Shown: positions 8,218-18,728 of the stretch, in pieces | How positions within the stretch are numbered: the first letter of the stretch is position 1 | How the letters are laid out: every line of letters begins with the position of its first letter | Source: Pseudogracilibacillus auburnensis | GTDB lineage: Bacteria > Bacillota > Bacilli > Bacillales > Amphibacillaceae | Direction of reading: 5' to 3' | Assembly (NCBI RefSeq): GCF_003201975.1 | Contig: NZ_QJJQ01000008.1 | Coordinates: forward strand, 124,001-188,000 | DNA: 64,000 bases | Notes under the pieces: generated by a model | What the model saw: only the letters and a program-made list of their open reading frames with translations | What the model was told of the DNA's origin: nothing | Databases searched by the model: none | Translations under genes and position numbers: made by a program

Positions 8218-10008
8218 GTGAAGAACAAGGTAAAGGCATTTTTTAGTTCTTTCCGATTGAAAAAAAGACAACAAAAGAAAAGAAACGGAAAAGAAAAAAG
8301 TAAGCTTAGAAGCATGTCATTTTTAAACAATATTTCTATTGGTAACAAATATTTACTGGCATTTTCAATCTCTATTATTCTATTTATTTCGGCAACAGTT
8401 ATCGTCTTCTTTCAACTAAAAAGTGCGGAAGAGAACGTAAATGACATCATCCAAAAAAATCAATTAGCATCTGATATGGCTCAATTAGCGTTATATGTGG
8501 AGCAACAGGACTCGCTTATTTCCAACTATATTATTGTAGGTAATAATCGTTATGTCGATGACTTTAAAGCAATTAACGAAGAGCTTAATGATACTTTCAG
8601 TCGATTGGAATCACAGTTTGATGATGAAGAGAATAAATTTTTATTTGCTAGAGTTGTGGAAAACAACGAGAAAATAGCGGATATCTTTTTAAATAGTATT
8701 GCATTAGATGATGTAGATGAAAGTAAAATTATTTATTCACAAATTCAAATCGGCACGCAAAAAACATCGAGTGTCGCACTTATTAATAGATTAATCGAAG
8801 CTGTTAATGAAGAACAAGGGCAATCTGTTATCAATGTTAATAATAGTATGAGTAAAAGTGCCTTTATTTTACTTATTGCAAATATTATAAGTATCACCGT
8901 CGGTATCATTATTATGGTTGTTATAAGTCGACTAATCTCTACTTACTTGAAAAGAGTTGTTGCGATTACGAACGATATTGCTGATGGAGATTTAACAGTT
9001 GAACAGTTTGATTACAAAGGAAAAGACGAAATTGGTCAATTAGCTGGAGCTGTTAACACATTAAATCATAATATGAAAAATGTGATCCATAAAGTGGCGC
9101 AAGCTTCTGATTCTGTTTCTTCAAGTAGTGATATTTTGACACTTTCAGCTAGGGAGGTCAAAGAGGGAAGTGACCAAATGGTTGTAACGATGGAAGAACT
9201 TGCTACTGGTGCTGAAACACAAGCAAATAGCGCCTCAAACTTATCTGAGCAAATGAAACATTTTGTTGATTCAGTAAGAACTTCACAAGAGGAAGGACAA
9301 AGCATTGCCAATTCCTCTGAAGACGTACTAGTATTAACTTCAGATGGTTCGGATTTAATGAAACAATCAGTTAAGCAAATGGGCAAAATTGATACGATTG
9401 TATCTGATGCAGTAGATAAAGTGCGTGGATTAGATGCACAATCAGATGAGATTTCTCAGCTTGTCCAAGTTGTTAAAGACATTGCAGACCAGACAAATTT
9501 ACTCGCACTAAACGCAGCAATTGAGGCAGCACGTGCAGGAGAACATGGTCGCGGTTTTGCTGTCGTTGCTGATGAAGTGAGAAAGTTGGCTGAACAAGTA
9601 ACGAGCTCAGTCACAGAAATAACAAACATCGTCACAAATATTCAAGCGGAAACCAATGATGTCGTCTCCTCTCTAAATGATGGGTATAAAGAAGTGAAAG
9701 AAGGGATTTCCCAAATTGAAAAAACAGGGGAAAGCTTTGAAACGATCGATGGTTCCGTTTCGAGCATGGTACATAATATTTTAAGTGTCGCAAATCGATT
9801 AAAAGAGATTGCCGAAAACAGTGAACAAATGAACAATTTAATTGAAGATATTGCTGCTGTTTCTGAAGAAGCCGCTGCAGGGGTTGAACAATCGTCAGCT
9901 TCAACTCAAGAAACATCTAGTTCGATGGATGAAATTTCTCGTAATGCCGACGAACTTTCGGAGCTTGCTGAACAACTAAAAAATGAAATAGCTGTATTTA
10001 AACTGTAA
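8218..10008 (+). CDS. Methyl-accepting chemotaxis protein
   Basis: Membrane chemoreceptor of 596 aa that signals to CheA/CheW. A long basic N-terminal tail ([20 protein letters not shown]) precedes TM1 at about residues 45-66. An all-helical extracellular sensor of about 150 residues follows ([20 protein letters not shown] onward), probably a four-helix bundle. TM2 lies near 214-240, then a HAMP domain. The cytoplasmic signalling hairpin tip is plain: [20 protein letters not shown] then [17 protein letters not shown]. Start is GTG with AAGGAGG 8 bases ahead. The 35-residue basic extension before TM1 is longer than usual. The ligand cannot be told from sequence. No che genes nearby. Confidence 0.93.
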   Translation: MKNKVKAFFSSFRLKKRQQKKRNGKEKSKLRSMSFLNNISIGNKYLLAFSISIILFISATVIVFFQLKSAEENVNDIIQKNQLASDMAQLALYVEQQDSLISNYIIVGNNRYVDDFKAINEELNDTFSRLESQFDDEENKFLFARVVENNEKIADIFLNSIALDDVDESKIIYSQIQIGTQKTSSVALINRLIEAVNEEQGQSVINVNNSMSKSAFILLIANIISITVGIIIMVVISRLISTYLKRVVAITNDIADGDLTVEQFDYKGKDEIGQLAGAVNTLNHNMKNVIHKVAQASDSVSSSSDILTLSAREVKEGSDQMVVTMEELATGAETQANSASNLSEQMKHFVDSVRTSQEEGQSIANSSEDVLVLTSDGSDLMKQSVKQMGKIDTIVSDAVDKVRGLDAQSDEISQLVQVVKDIADQTNLLALNAAIEAARAGEHGRGFAVVADEVRKLAEQVTSSVTEITNIVTNIQAETNDVVSSLNDGYKEVKEGISQIEKTGESFETIDGSVSSMVHNILSVANRLKEIAENSEQMNNLIEDIAAVSEEAAAGVEQSSASTQETSSSMDEISRNADELSELAEQLKNEIAVFKL

Positions 10009-10102
10009 AGAGCTTCATCCATTATATATCGTAAATTTTTTGAGCAAATATCGAGATCATCCCTTCCGTTAGTTCAAACATTTGGGATAGTCAATTATAA
10101 AT

Positions 10103-10145
10103 AGCCTTTAACTCATCAAAATAACAGAGTTGAAGGCTGTTATTT
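10103..10145 (+). terminator. Terminator after the chemoreceptor gene
   Basis: AGCCTTTAACTC / GAGTTGAAGGCT stem with a 12-base loop, then GTTATTTTT. Confidence 0.8.
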
Positions 10146-10360
10146 TTAACATTGATTTTTACCTTCATTATTTTTGGCGTAAAAATATTTTATAATCACA
10201 TAACCTAAGAAAAAAGCTATACTGCTTAGGAAAAACTAACACCCATTCATTAGTATGTTCAAACCTTTGTATTGGAATGGATACTTGTTCAGCAATTTTT
10301 CATTACCGTTTTCTTTTTAGCACCTAACATATAAAAATTGCAAAACGTGCAAACTTTGAG

Positions 10361-10389
10361 TTGACATCGAAATATCCTCACGTTATAAT
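10361..10389 (+). promoter_or_regulatory. Sigma-A promoter of the leuA T-box transcript
   Basis: TTGACA (10361-10366), 17 bases, TATAAT (10384-10389): a consensus vegetative promoter immediately upstream of the leader. The stretch 10146-10360 ahead of it has no gene that I can support. Confidence 0.9.
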
Positions 10390-10409
10390 TACATTTAATT
10401 AAATACTTT

Positions 10410-10672
10410 TAAGCAATGACTGGAATAAGTAAAAGGATAAGTAAGCTCTCAGGGAGCCGATGGTTAGTGGAAATCGGTAGTTATTTACCTTTGAACTCGT
10501 CCAAGAGCTACACCGTGAAAATGAAAGTAACGGCTGTCGGTTTTCTACCGTTAAATGGATAGATGGTGATCGCCATCGAATGAGCTGAATTAATATTGAT
10601 TAATTAATTAGAGTGGTACCGCGAGTAATGCCTCGTCTCTATCTTTATATAGAGACGGGGCTTTTTATATTA
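10410..10672 (+). promoter_or_regulatory. Leucine T-box riboswitch with terminator
   Basis: tRNA-sensing leader. The T-box itself is GTGGTACCGCGAG (10613-10625), preceded by a conserved stem I region and a likely specifier loop, TTGAACTCGTCC, whose CTC (10496-10498) is a leucine codon. The terminator stem pairs CCTCGTCTCTAT with ATAGAGACGGGG (10631-10660) and ends in CTTTTTATATT. Uncharged tRNA-Leu should favour the antiterminator and turn on leuA. Specifier assignment is by eye, but agrees with the downstream gene. Confidence 0.9.
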
Positions 10673-10700
10673 AATACAATTTTAAAAGGGAGTGCTTATT

Positions 10701-12269
10701 GTGTCGAGAAAAATATGGGTGTTTGATACAACATTACGTGATGGAGAGCAAGTTCCGGGAGCGAAATTAAATTTATCCGAAAAACTAGAGGTTGCCCAAC
10801 AGTTGAAAAAATTACAAGTCGATATTATAGAAGCTGGATTTCCGGCATCTTCTGAAGGTGATTTTAATGCTGTAAAAGAAATCGCCCAGAAAGTTGGAAA
10901 TACAGATGATATCACGATTACAGCATTAGCAAGAGCAGTAAAAGCAGATATCGATTCTGTTTATCATAGTGTGAAACATGCGGAAAAACCGCTTATTCAT
11001 ATGGTATTAGGTACATCAGATATTCACGTTGAGAAAAAGTTTGGTAAATCAAAAAATCAAATTTTAGACATTGGTGTGGAAGCGGTCAAATATGCAAAAA
11101 CGCTCCTTCCAGATGTTCAATATTCAACAGAAGATGCATCAAGATCTGATTTTGAATATTTATGGTCAACGATTGAAGCCGTAGTAAAAGCTGGAGCAAC
11201 CATGATAAATGTGCCTGATACCGTTGGCTTTGCTGAACCAGAAGAATTTGGGGAGCTAATTTTTAAATTAAATGATCGCTTAAAAAATTTAAATGATCAA
11301 GTGTTACTTAGTGTGCATTGTCATAATGATCTTGGAATGGCGACAGCTAACACATTAGCCGCTGTGAAAAACGGGGCAGATAAAGTCGAATGTACCATTA
11401 ACGGTATTGGCGAACGTGCTGGAAATGCTGCTCTTGAAGAAGTCGTGATGGCGCTAAATACACGTGCTAGCGTATATGGTGCACATACAAATATTAATTC
11501 GAAAGAAATAATGAACACATCTCGACTTGTTAGTAGCTTAATGGGACTAGAAGTTCAAGTAAACAAAGCAATAACAGGTGACAATGCTTTTGCCCACTCA
11601 TCTGGAATTCACCAAGACGGCCTATTAAAATCTCGTGATGCTTATGAAATTATTAACCCAACAGAAGTGGGATTAGATGATATGGAGCTTGTCTTAACAG
11701 CGCGCTCGGGTCGACATGCTGTAAAGGACACATTAAGAAAACTAGGCTTCGGTCAATTGACAGAGGAACAATTCGAAGCGATCTTTGCCGAATTTTTAAT
11801 TTTAGCTGATAAGAAAAAAGAAGTATATAACTATGATTTATACGTCATCGTGAAAAATTACTTCGCCGGACAAAATGAACATAATCAAAGTGTTCAAGAT
11901 TATGCAGATAATTTTTACGAGTTAGTTGATTTACAAGTAGTTAGTAATACGATGTTCCCTTCTGCAAGTATTAAAGTGAAAAAAGGAAATGATGTATTAA
12001 AAAGCAGTGCGGTAGGAACAGGTCCTATTGATGCGCTTTATTCGGCTATTTTGGAAATCGTTGATATGGATATCACACTTTTAGAATATAAAATAAGCAG
12101 TGTATCTAGAGGGAAAGAAGCACTTGGAAAAGTAAAAGTTGTTGTCGAGTTTAATGGTGTAAAATATAACGCCAATGCAACAGATACAGATGTCATTAAA
12201 GCTAGCGCACTTGCCTATATTAACGCAGTAAACAATATCGTTGTGGAAAATTTACTTCCCGTTTCATAA
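10701..12269 (+). CDS. leuA: 2-isopropylmalate synthase
   Basis: First committed step of leucine synthesis: acetyl-CoA plus 2-oxoisovalerate to 2-isopropylmalate. The N-terminal TIM barrel begins [14 protein letters not shown] with the metal-binding Asp, and continues with [26 protein letters not shown] and [17 protein letters not shown]. The C-terminal third is the LeuA regulatory domain ([15 protein letters not shown]), the site of leucine feedback. The GTG at 10701 is chosen because GGGAG lies 8 bases ahead; a GTG at 10692 would overlap it. 522 aa, close to the usual 510-520. No leuB, leuC, leuD or ilv gene follows, so leuA is transcribed alone. The leucine T-box supports this over citramalate synthase. 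Confidence 0.95.
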   Translation: MSRKIWVFDTTLRDGEQVPGAKLNLSEKLEVAQQLKKLQVDIIEAGFPASSEGDFNAVKEIAQKVGNTDDITITALARAVKADIDSVYHSVKHAEKPLIHMVLGTSDIHVEKKFGKSKNQILDIGVEAVKYAKTLLPDVQYSTEDASRSDFEYLWSTIEAVVKAGATMINVPDTVGFAEPEEFGELIFKLNDRLKNLNDQVLLSVHCHNDLGMATANTLAAVKNGADKVECTINGIGERAGNAALEEVVMALNTRASVYGAHTNINSKEIMNTSRLVSSLMGLEVQVNKAITGDNAFAHSSGIHQDGLLKSRDAYEIINPTEVGLDDMELVLTARSGRHAVKDTLRKLGFGQLTEEQFEAIFAEFLILADKKKEVYNYDLYVIVKNYFAGQNEHNQSVQDYADNFYELVDLQVVSNTMFPSASIKVKKGNDVLKSSAVGTGPIDALYSAILEIVDMDITLLEYKISSVSRGKEALGKVKVVVEFNGVKYNANATDTDVIKASALAYINAVNNIVVENLLPVS

Positions 12270-12274
12270 GTGTG

Positions 12275-12960
12275 AAAGAGGATTGGACATAACAAAACGT
12301 TCCACCCAAAAGAACACGATTTTCAGAATGTTTTTCACAATATTTGGATTACAAATAATGCGTAGATGATATAAACTGTGCAATAACTTCGAAATAGTGA
12401 ATGTCCCATCGCTGCGGAAATACACTCCACTTTCACCACAGGGCATAAGAGCGACATCTGTTCAACCTGCGCTATCGCTTGTTTTCACAGTGTCTCCTTT
12501 ACCGTGGGCGGCTGATAAGCCTCCCACAGGAGTCTCCGTGCATTTCCTTCGCTCAGGTGGTTTAGTCAATCATTACTGTTATTGGTTTACGGGTGGAATA
12601 AAATAATTATCATTCACCTTACGTATAGTTGATTGGAGCGTAGGACAGTTGACTCCTGGGACTGGGACTGGGACTGCGCTTACTCGCCCCATCGAAGAGC
12701 TTTCGCACTTCCGTTCGTCCCACTGTAAAGATTTGCAGGAAAAGCAAATGTTCTTCGATGGGACGAGCATTTAGCGCAGTCCCACGTGTCTGAAGACCCC
12801 GCAGGAAGCGGTTTTTGCTTCCGAGGCGGGTTAAGTGCGCGACGTCCTTGTCGCAACACCCGCACTAGCACGTCCTGTGCGTCGGAGGCTGAAGCCATGC
12901 CTACGGAAAGCGACTGACTGTCCGTAGCGGAAATAACGGTGCTGTAACTGGGTTCTAGTC
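12275..12960. repeat. Large GC-rich intergenic repeat block
   Basis: This gap of about 830 bases between leuA and the acetyltransferase is almost wholly repeat. It opens with GAGGATTGGACATAAC, which resembles the element end at 39634. Around 12404-12450 is the reverse complement of the GGAGTGTATTTCCG module found at 23690. GGGACTGCGCTTACTCGCCC, GACGAGCATTTAGCGCAGTC and CACGTGTCTGAAGACCCCGC recur near 23400-23500. GCACTAGCACGTCCTGTGCG recurs near 60500 and, inverted, near 63340. The 60-96 codon frames here on both strands are repeat artefacts. GGGACT is tandemly repeated at 12657-12674. Confidence 0.8.
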
Positions 12961-13099
12961 GGAATATCAAATTAAGTTACTGTGTGGTTTATAAATAATT
13001 GGCAACACGTTTTTAAAAACGGCAAAATGTAAAATCCGAGTGAATGACAATTTTCATTGAAGAAATTTCCATTCTCTCGGATCTACTTTTGTCCCATCC

Positions 13100-13633
13100 T
13101 TACTTATAAACCGGCCCTATTTTAACCCATTCTTCCGCTAAAATAGCATAATAATATTCATCCCACCATTCATCCCCTTGTGGAATACATTTTTTAAAAT
13201 GCCCTTCACTTCTCATCCCGATCTTCTCCATTACTCGAAAAGATGCGACATTCTCTGGTTGACAAGTTGCTATTATTCGATGCAATTTCATTTTTTCAAA
13301 TCCACATGCTAATATTGCCCGTGCCGCCTCTGTTGCATAACCTTTATAATAATATTTTGGATTAAAAACCCAGCCAATTTCATACGTATGTTCACCAAAA
13401 TATTTATGAAATGCCATATGACCGATAACAAAATTTTCATCATTCAATACAACTGGATAATGCTTTGGAGTTTCATCCATATTTTCTTTTACAAATTCTT
13501 TTGCTGCCGCTTCAGTGAATACATCTTCGGGTAAATATTTCATTACATTTTGATCTGACGTGTATTCATGAACAGCTTGCCAATCTTTTACTTCAAAATT
13601 ACGTATAAGCAATCTATCGGTAGTAAGATACAT
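13100..13633 (-). CDS. GNAT-family N-acetyltransferase (RimJ/RimL type)
   Basis: Predicted acetyl-CoA-dependent acetyltransferase of the RimJ/RimL branch, which acts on N-termini of ribosomal proteins or on small amines. Motifs seen are TDRLLIRNFEVKDW at the N-terminus, the acetyl-CoA loop around NPKYYYKGYATEAARAI and the C-terminal FRVMEKIGMRSEGHFKKC. 177 aa from the ATG at 13633, which has GGGAGGG about 8 bases ahead; longer starts would run into the atoE gene. It lies just downstream of atoE and may be read through from the ato operon, but no functional link is evident. Confidence 0.88.
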   Translation of the reverse strand: MYLTTDRLLIRNFEVKDWQAVHEYTSDQNVMKYLPEDVFTEAAAKEFVKENMDETPKHYPVVLNDENFVIGHMAFHKYFGEHTYEIGWVFNPKYYYKGYATEAARAILACGFEKMKLHRIIATCQPENVASFRVMEKIGMRSEGHFKKCIPQGDEWWDEYYYAILAEEWVKIGPVYK

Positions 13634-13661
13634 GGAAATCCCTCCCTTCATCAGCCGTTTA

Positions 13662-14993
13662 TTAAAAAAATAACAATCCAATGGCAATTGGGAAAAAGCT
13701 ATAAATTAAAATAATGACACAAAAGCCCATAATATCTCTAACCTTCAGTCCTGCAATTGCAAGTAGCGGCAACGCCCAAAATGGTTGAATCATATTTGTC
13801 CAAGCATCTCCCCAAGCGACTGCCATCGCTGTCTTCGCTGAATCTACTCCAATTTCTATTCCTGCTGGAATCATAATTGGTCCTTGAACCGCCCATTGTC
13901 CTCCACCTGATGGAACAAAGAAGTTTACGAGACCCGCGCTAATGAACGTAAATAATGGAAACGTAAATTCCGTAGAGATACTAACAAACCATAAAGACAT
14001 TTGCTCTGATAGTCCCGAATCTACCATCATACCCATTATTCCAGCGTAAAATGGAAATTGTACAATAATCCCACCAACATTTTTTACCGCATTGTTGACA
14101 CTGTGTAAAAAACGCCGAGGTGTACGATGTAACAAAATACCTAGAAACAGCATAATTAAGTTGACAAGATTAATATTTAAGTCGAAACCATTTGTTGCAA
14201 AATGATAAATAATAAATGCTAAACCGAGTAATCCAATTAACATAGATATAATTTGGCTATTTTCTAGCCTTTCTGATGGAGTTTGTCGTTCGTTTTTCTC
14301 CACTTCCTCATATTTGTCCTCGAAACTACTCGTTTCCCAATCTACTGGATTGACTATTTCCATTCCTTCTCTTGACTTCATTAACATTCGATTTAGAAAC
14401 GGAAGTGTAAAAAGAAGTACGAAAACAATAAATAAATTATAACTACTGAACATTGTTTCTGTCACTGGAATTGTACCAATCGTATCTTGTAAAAAATGAT
14501 CTGGTGTCGCTATTAACAGTGGAATGGAGCCAGATAGTCCACCATGCCATAATAAAAATCCACTATAAGCACTTGCAACTAAAAGACGATAATCGACAGA
14601 TGGAACCCGCTTCACGACTTGAAGTGCAAGTAACGCACCGACAACAAGTCCAAACCCATAATTAATTAACGAAGCAATAGACGCAACAAATGTTACTAAT
14701 AAAATTGCTTGACCAGGCGTCTTGGCTAACATACTCGTTTTTTCTAATGCCGTTTTTACGACTGGAGTGTTTGCTAATACATACCCTGTCACTACAATTA
14801 ACGCCATTTGCATGGAAAAAGCTAGTAAATCCCAAAAGCCAGTACCCCAATGCTCGACCATTTGAATTGGTGAACTGCCTGTCATGAATATTCCCATAAT
14901 AAAAACGATGATAGTTAAAATAACTGCAAATAAAAAGGCATCGGGTAAATACCTTTGGACAATACGATCGAAAAAGTTCGTAATACTTTTCAC
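13662..14993 (-). CDS. atoE: Short-chain fatty acid (acetoacetate) transporter
   Basis: Polytopic membrane protein of the AtoE family, importing short-chain fatty acids such as acetoacetate or butyrate. About ten hydrophobic helices are visible, with family segments RYLPDAFLFAVILT at the start, LINYGFGLVVGALLA, WHGGLSGSIPL and FFVPSGGGQWAVQGP. The GTG at 14993 has GGGAGGG six bases upstream, whereas the ATG at 14999 abuts the ribosome binding site; 443 aa results, as in E. coli AtoE. It is the last gene of a thiolase-CoA transferase-CoA transferase-permease operon, which makes acetoacetate the likely substrate. Confidence 0.9.
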   Translation of the reverse strand: MKSITNFFDRIVQRYLPDAFLFAVILTIIVFIMGIFMTGSSPIQMVEHWGTGFWDLLAFSMQMALIVVTGYVLANTPVVKTALEKTSMLAKTPGQAILLVTFVASIASLINYGFGLVVGALLALQVVKRVPSVDYRLLVASAYSGFLLWHGGLSGSIPLLIATPDHFLQDTIGTIPVTETMFSSYNLFIVFVLLFTLPFLNRMLMKSREGMEIVNPVDWETSSFEDKYEEVEKNERQTPSERLENSQIISMLIGLLGLAFIIYHFATNGFDLNINLVNLIMLFLGILLHRTPRRFLHSVNNAVKNVGGIIVQFPFYAGIMGMMVDSGLSEQMSLWFVSISTEFTFPLFTFISAGLVNFFVPSGGGQWAVQGPIMIPAGIEIGVDSAKTAMAVAWGDAWTNMIQPFWALPLLAIAGLKVRDIMGFCVIILIYSFFPIAIGLLFF

Positions 14994-15086
14994 TCTCATC
15001 CCTCCCATTGTTTTGTAACGCTTACAATAAGTGCTATTATATATTCGACCTTTTCCATAAATATGATAGAAGATGCTATTTATTTC

Positions 15087-15737
15087 TTATGAAAGCAAAT
15101 TTTCCGGGACGATTAATTCAGGCTCTGTAACAGATAAAATGTCTTCTAGTGTAAAACCTTCTGCCACTTCTACTAATTTCAACCCTTCCTTCGTGACATC
15201 GATGACAGCTCTGTCCGTAATAATTCTATCGACTACCCTTTTTCCTGTCAACGGCAATGAACATTTCTTTACTATTTTCGGTTGACCTTGTTTATTTGTA
15301 TGTTCCATAATCACGATAATCCTTTTAGCACCATGAACTAAATCCATTGCGCCACCCATCCCTTTAATCATCTTTCCAGGTATCATCCAATTCGCTAAAT
15401 CACCCGTCTCTGAAACTTCCATTCCTCCTAAAATAGCAAGATCAATATGTCCTCCACGGATCATGGAAAATGACTCCGCATTATCAAAGAAACTAGCCCC
15501 TTTTATCGTTGTTACTGTTTCTTTCCCTGCATTGATTAAATCTGGATCTACTTCTTCCTCTCTCGGATATGGCCCAATACCTAGTAAACCATTTTCTGAT
15601 TGTAAAACGACATGTTTATTTTCGGAAATATAATTTGCTACCATAGTAGGCATTCCAATACCTAAATTTACGTAAAACCCATCCTGTATTTCTTTTTCTG
15701 CTCTTTTTGCTATGTTTACTCTCATATCTTTTGTCAT
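15087..15737 (-). CDS. atoA: Acetoacetate:acyl-CoA transferase, beta subunit
   Basis: Beta subunit of 3-oxoacid CoA-transferase, which moves CoA to acetoacetate so the thiolase can split it. The catalytic glutamate sits in [10 protein letters not shown] near residue 50, preceded by [10 protein letters not shown], and NAGKETVT and [16 protein letters not shown] follow. 216 aa is typical. AAGGAGG precedes the ATG at good spacing. It lies 21 bases downstream of the alpha-subunit gene and would form the heteromer with it. Whether the donor is succinyl-CoA (ScoB-like) or acetyl-CoA (AtoA-like) cannot be told; the AtoE neighbour favours the Ato role. Confidence 0.93.
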   Translation of the reverse strand: MTKDMRVNIAKRAEKEIQDGFYVNLGIGMPTMVANYISENKHVVLQSENGLLGIGPYPREEEVDPDLINAGKETVTTIKGASFFDNAESFSMIRGGHIDLAILGGMEVSETGDLANWMIPGKMIKGMGGAMDLVHGAKRIIVIMEHTNKQGQPKIVKKCSLPLTGKRVVDRIITDRAVIDVTKEGLKLVEVAEGFTLEDILSVTEPELIVPENLLS

Positions 15738-15758
15738 TATTTTCCTCCTTTTGCTATC

Positions 15759-16454
15759 TTACTCATTTCTAACCGTTAACCGTTCAATACGCTTTTCTTG
15801 TTTTCCTTCTACCATTCCTTGCACATAAATACTCGGAGTATGAATTTCATCAGCTTGTAATTCTCCTACCTCTACAAGCTCCTCTACTTCAGCAATCGTA
15901 CATTTCCCAGCAGCTGCCATGATAGGATTAAAGTTTTGGGCTGTTTTTCTGTAGATTAAATTGCCATGCGTATCCCCTTTCCACGCACGGACAAGACTAA
16001 AATCAGCTACTAAACTTTCTTCTAGTAAATATTCTCTTCCCGCAAACGTTCTCGTTTCCTTCCCGTCAGCAATTGGGGTACCAACGCCAGCTGGAGTATA
16101 AAAAGCTGGAATTCCTGCTCCTCCAGCACGGATCTTCTCTGCCAAAGTTCCTTGAGGTACTAATGTCACCTCCAATTCGCCACTTAATACTTGTTTTTCA
16201 AACTCTTTATTTTCCCCAACATAGGATGAAATCATTCTTTTGATTTGTTTATTCTTTAATAAAAGTCCTAACCCCCAATCATCAATACCGCAATTATTTG
16301 AAATAATAGTCAGATCCTTTACATTGGCTGCACATAAACTCTTAATTAAATTTTCAGGGATACCGACAATGCCGAAGCCCCCAACCATAATTGTCATGCC
16401 GTCTTTTATATTTGCCACCGCTTCTTCAAAACTAGTAAATATCTTCTTCACCAT
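15759..16454 (-). CDS. atoD: Acetoacetate:acyl-CoA transferase, alpha subunit
   Basis: Alpha subunit of the 3-oxoacid CoA-transferase. The CoA-binding glycine-rich segment is MVGGFGIVGIPENLI near residues 21-36, followed by TIISNNCGIDDWGLG, VTLVPQGTLAEKIRAGGAGI, and a C-terminal EVEELVEVGELQADEIHTPS. 231 aa, the usual size. AAGGGG lies ahead of the ATG. The gene is second in the operon, 11 bases after the thiolase, and directly upstream of its partner subunit. Acts in the cytosol in short-chain ketoacid catabolism. Confidence 0.93.
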   Translation of the reverse strand: MVKKIFTSFEEAVANIKDGMTIMVGGFGIVGIPENLIKSLCAANVKDLTIISNNCGIDDWGLGLLLKNKQIKRMISSYVGENKEFEKQVLSGELEVTLVPQGTLAEKIRAGGAGIPAFYTPAGVGTPIADGKETRTFAGREYLLEESLVADFSLVRAWKGDTHGNLIYRKTAQNFNPIMAAAGKCTIAEVEELVEVGELQADEIHTPSIYVQGMVEGKQEKRIERLTVRNE

Positions 16455-16465
16455 TTCAACCCCTT

Positions 16466-17656
16466 TTAATGATTTCGTTTAATAATCGTAGCTACACCCT
16501 GTCCGCCACCTATACATAGAGTTGCTAATCCATACTTTTTATTCTGACGTTTTAATTCGTGCAACAGAGTAACGAGAACCCTTGCTCCACTAGCACCAAT
16601 TGGGTGACCTAAAGCGATTGCCCCACCATTCACATTGATCATATCTTTCGAAAACTGCAATTCTTTTGTAACTGCTATTGCTTGGGCTGCAAATGCCTCA
16701 TTTGCTTCAATGAGATCCAATTGATTTGTTGTAATTCCGGCCTTCTTTAATGCTTTTTTCGTTGCTGGAATTGGGCCAAGCCCCATAATACTTGGATCAA
16801 TAGCTGCACTTGCATTGGCGATCATAGTTGCTAAAGGGGTAAGATTCAGTTCGACAGCTTTACGATGACTCATTACAAGTACAGCTGCCGCCCCATCATT
16901 TATCCCAGATGAATTACCAGCAGTTACACTCCCCTCTTTCTTAAAAGCTGGTCTAAGCTTTCCTAACTTTTCTGCTGTAGTATCCCCCCTTACATATTCA
17001 TCCGTATCAAATATGATCGTTTCTCCTTTTCGTTGTGGAATTTCTACAGGAACAATTTCTTCTTCAAATTTACCTTCTGCTATTGCCTTTGCTGCTTTAA
17101 TCTGACTCCAAGCTGCAAATTGATCCTGTTCTTCCCTTGTCAGTTGATATTTTTCACTAACATTTTCTGCTGTAATTCCCATATGATAATCATTGAACGC
17201 ACACCAAAGTCCATCCTTGATCATACTATCTACTAGTTTTTTATCACCCATTCGTAAACCATTTCTAGCTTCCATCGTTAAATATGGTGCTTGACTCATA
17301 TTTTCCATGCCACCAGCAATGACAATTTCTGCATCGCCTGTTTTAATTGCTTGTGCAGCTAAATGTACTGCTTTTAAACCTGAACCACAGACTTTATTGA
17401 TGGTTAATGCTGGCACATGTTGAGACAGACCTGCATGAATAGCTGCTTGTCGTGCTGGATTTTGACCTAGTCCGGCTTGAAGCACATTTCCCATTATCAC
17501 TTCATCAATTTGATCTGCATCTAGTCCAGCCTTATCTAGAACACTTTTAATGACAATTGAGCCTAATTCTACTGCACTAATGCCCTTTAAACTTCCACCA
17601 AATGTACCAATCGGAGTTCTTGAAGCGCTTACAATCACTACGTCATTATCTAACAT
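16466..17656 (-). CDS. atoB: Acetyl-CoA C-acetyltransferase (thiolase)
   Basis: Degradative thiolase that splits acetoacetyl-CoA into two acetyl-CoA. The nucleophilic Cys is in [12 protein letters not shown] near residue 88; the C-terminal signature [10 protein letters not shown] carries the catalytic His, and CIGGGQGVA the second Cys. [12 protein letters not shown] completes the set. Start is the ATG at 17656, with GGAGGGG a few bases ahead; an upstream in-frame extension of 11 residues has no support. 396 aa, the family norm. First gene of the ato operon, transcribed away from the LysR regulator 169 bases upstream. The symbol is by operon context. Confidence 0.95.
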   Translation of the reverse strand: MLDNDVVIVSASRTPIGTFGGSLKGISAVELGSIVIKSVLDKAGLDADQIDEVIMGNVLQAGLGQNPARQAAIHAGLSQHVPALTINKVCGSGLKAVHLAAQAIKTGDAEIVIAGGMENMSQAPYLTMEARNGLRMGDKKLVDSMIKDGLWCAFNDYHMGITAENVSEKYQLTREEQDQFAAWSQIKAAKAIAEGKFEEEIVPVEIPQRKGETIIFDTDEYVRGDTTAEKLGKLRPAFKKEGSVTAGNSSGINDGAAAVLVMSHRKAVELNLTPLATMIANASAAIDPSIMGLGPIPATKKALKKAGITTNQLDLIEANEAFAAQAIAVTKELQFSKDMINVNGGAIALGHPIGASGARVLVTLLHELKRQNKKYGLATLCIGGGQGVATIIKRNH

Positions 17657-17825
17657 TTTACCCCTCCATTGTTCGAATGAATCACTCAAGTTCTTTCTAA
17701 ATAAAATTTTACACGAAGTTTATCTATTAGTTAAATGAATATATGGAATATGTTATATTACAAATAGGAATAAATGGATGTTCATCATTCCATTTTACAT
17801 TAATGAGAGTAAAGGAGAGGTTGTC

Positions 17826-18728
17826 ATGGAACTGAAAGAATTGGAGCATTTCATTGCTGTAGTAGATTATGGTAGTTTTTCAAAGGCAGCAGCAAATATA
17901 TATGTTTCTCAGCCAACATTAAGCAAATCAATAAAGAAATTAGAGTCAAAATTAAAGGTGAAATTATTTGAACGTTCAACTCGAAAATTGATCTTAACGG
18001 ATGCAGGGAATCTTGTTTATAAACAAGCAAATAAAATATTAGGGGCTGCCAATGAACTAACCACTTTATTAGACGATTTAATGAATACACCATCTGGTGA
18101 TATAAAAATAGGCATTCCTCCCTTAATTGGAACGCTTTTCTTTCCAAAAATTGCTGGAGAGTTTGGTCGTTTTAATCCGGAGGTCAACTTACAATTATTC
18201 GAACATGGTGCCAAAAAAATTGAATATTTAGTGGAAGATGGACAAGTCGATGTCGGGATAGTTGTTTTGCCAGTAAGTAATACAAAATTTAACGTTCTAC
18301 CCTTCATTCAGGAACAATTTATGCTTTTTACAAATAAAAAACATCCTCTAGCGAATAAGGAGATAATTAAACTTCAAGATTTAGCACAGGAAGATTTTAT
18401 TCTTTTTACGCGGGAATTTTCATTACATGGATTGATTATTCAACAATGTGAAAAAGTAGCGGGATTCTACCCGAGTATCTCTTATGAGAGCTCACAATGG
18501 GATTTAATCGCTGAACTTGTTATTGCTCAACTAGGAATTACGCTGTTACCAAAATCCATTTATACGAAGATGGATAAGAGCACAATAAACATGATTCCCA
18601 TACAATCCCCTCCCATATGGAGGTTAGGTATCATTACAAAAAAAGATCGTTATCTTTCTTTTGCAGTAAGGTCATTACTACATTTTTTAACGGGGGAGTT
18701 TTCCATAAACGACAATACAGACAGATAG
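17826..18728 (+). CDS. LysR-family transcriptional regulator, probably of the ato operon
   Basis: 300-aa LysR-type activator. The winged helix occupies residues 1-60 (ELEHFIAVVDYGSFSKAAAN, VSQPTLSKSIKKLE, LFERSTRKLILTDAG), followed by a linker helix and the two-lobed effector domain starting near SGDIKIGIPPLIGT. AAAGGAGAGG lies 5-8 bases before the ATG at 17826. It is divergent from the thiolase gene across a 169-base gap, the standard layout for a LysR regulator and its target. An acetoacetate or short-chain acyl effector is an inference. In E. coli the ato operon is instead run by the AtoSC two-component system. Confidence 0.9.
   Translation: MELKELEHFIAVVDYGSFSKAAANIYVSQPTLSKSIKKLESKLKVKLFERSTRKLILTDAGNLVYKQANKILGAANELTTLLDDLMNTPSGDIKIGIPPLIGTLFFPKIAGEFGRFNPEVNLQLFEHGAKKIEYLVEDGQVDVGIVVLPVSNTKFNVLPFIQEQFMLFTNKKHPLANKEIIKLQDLAQEDFILFTREFSLHGLIIQQCEKVAGFYPSISYESSQWDLIAELVIAQLGITLLPKSIYTKMDKSTINMIPIQSPPIWRLGIITKKDRYLSFAVRSLLHFLTGEFSINDNTDR

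Noticed and set aside
10150-10300. Decayed small membrane protein gene on the minus strand
   Set aside because: One frame reads LSSIAFFLGYVIIKYFYAKN but has a stop in place of a start and no ribosome binding site; too little to call.
12264-12970. Four ORFs of 60-96 codons after leuA
   Set aside because: They lie on both strands inside GC-rich repeat modules found elsewhere in the window out of frame.
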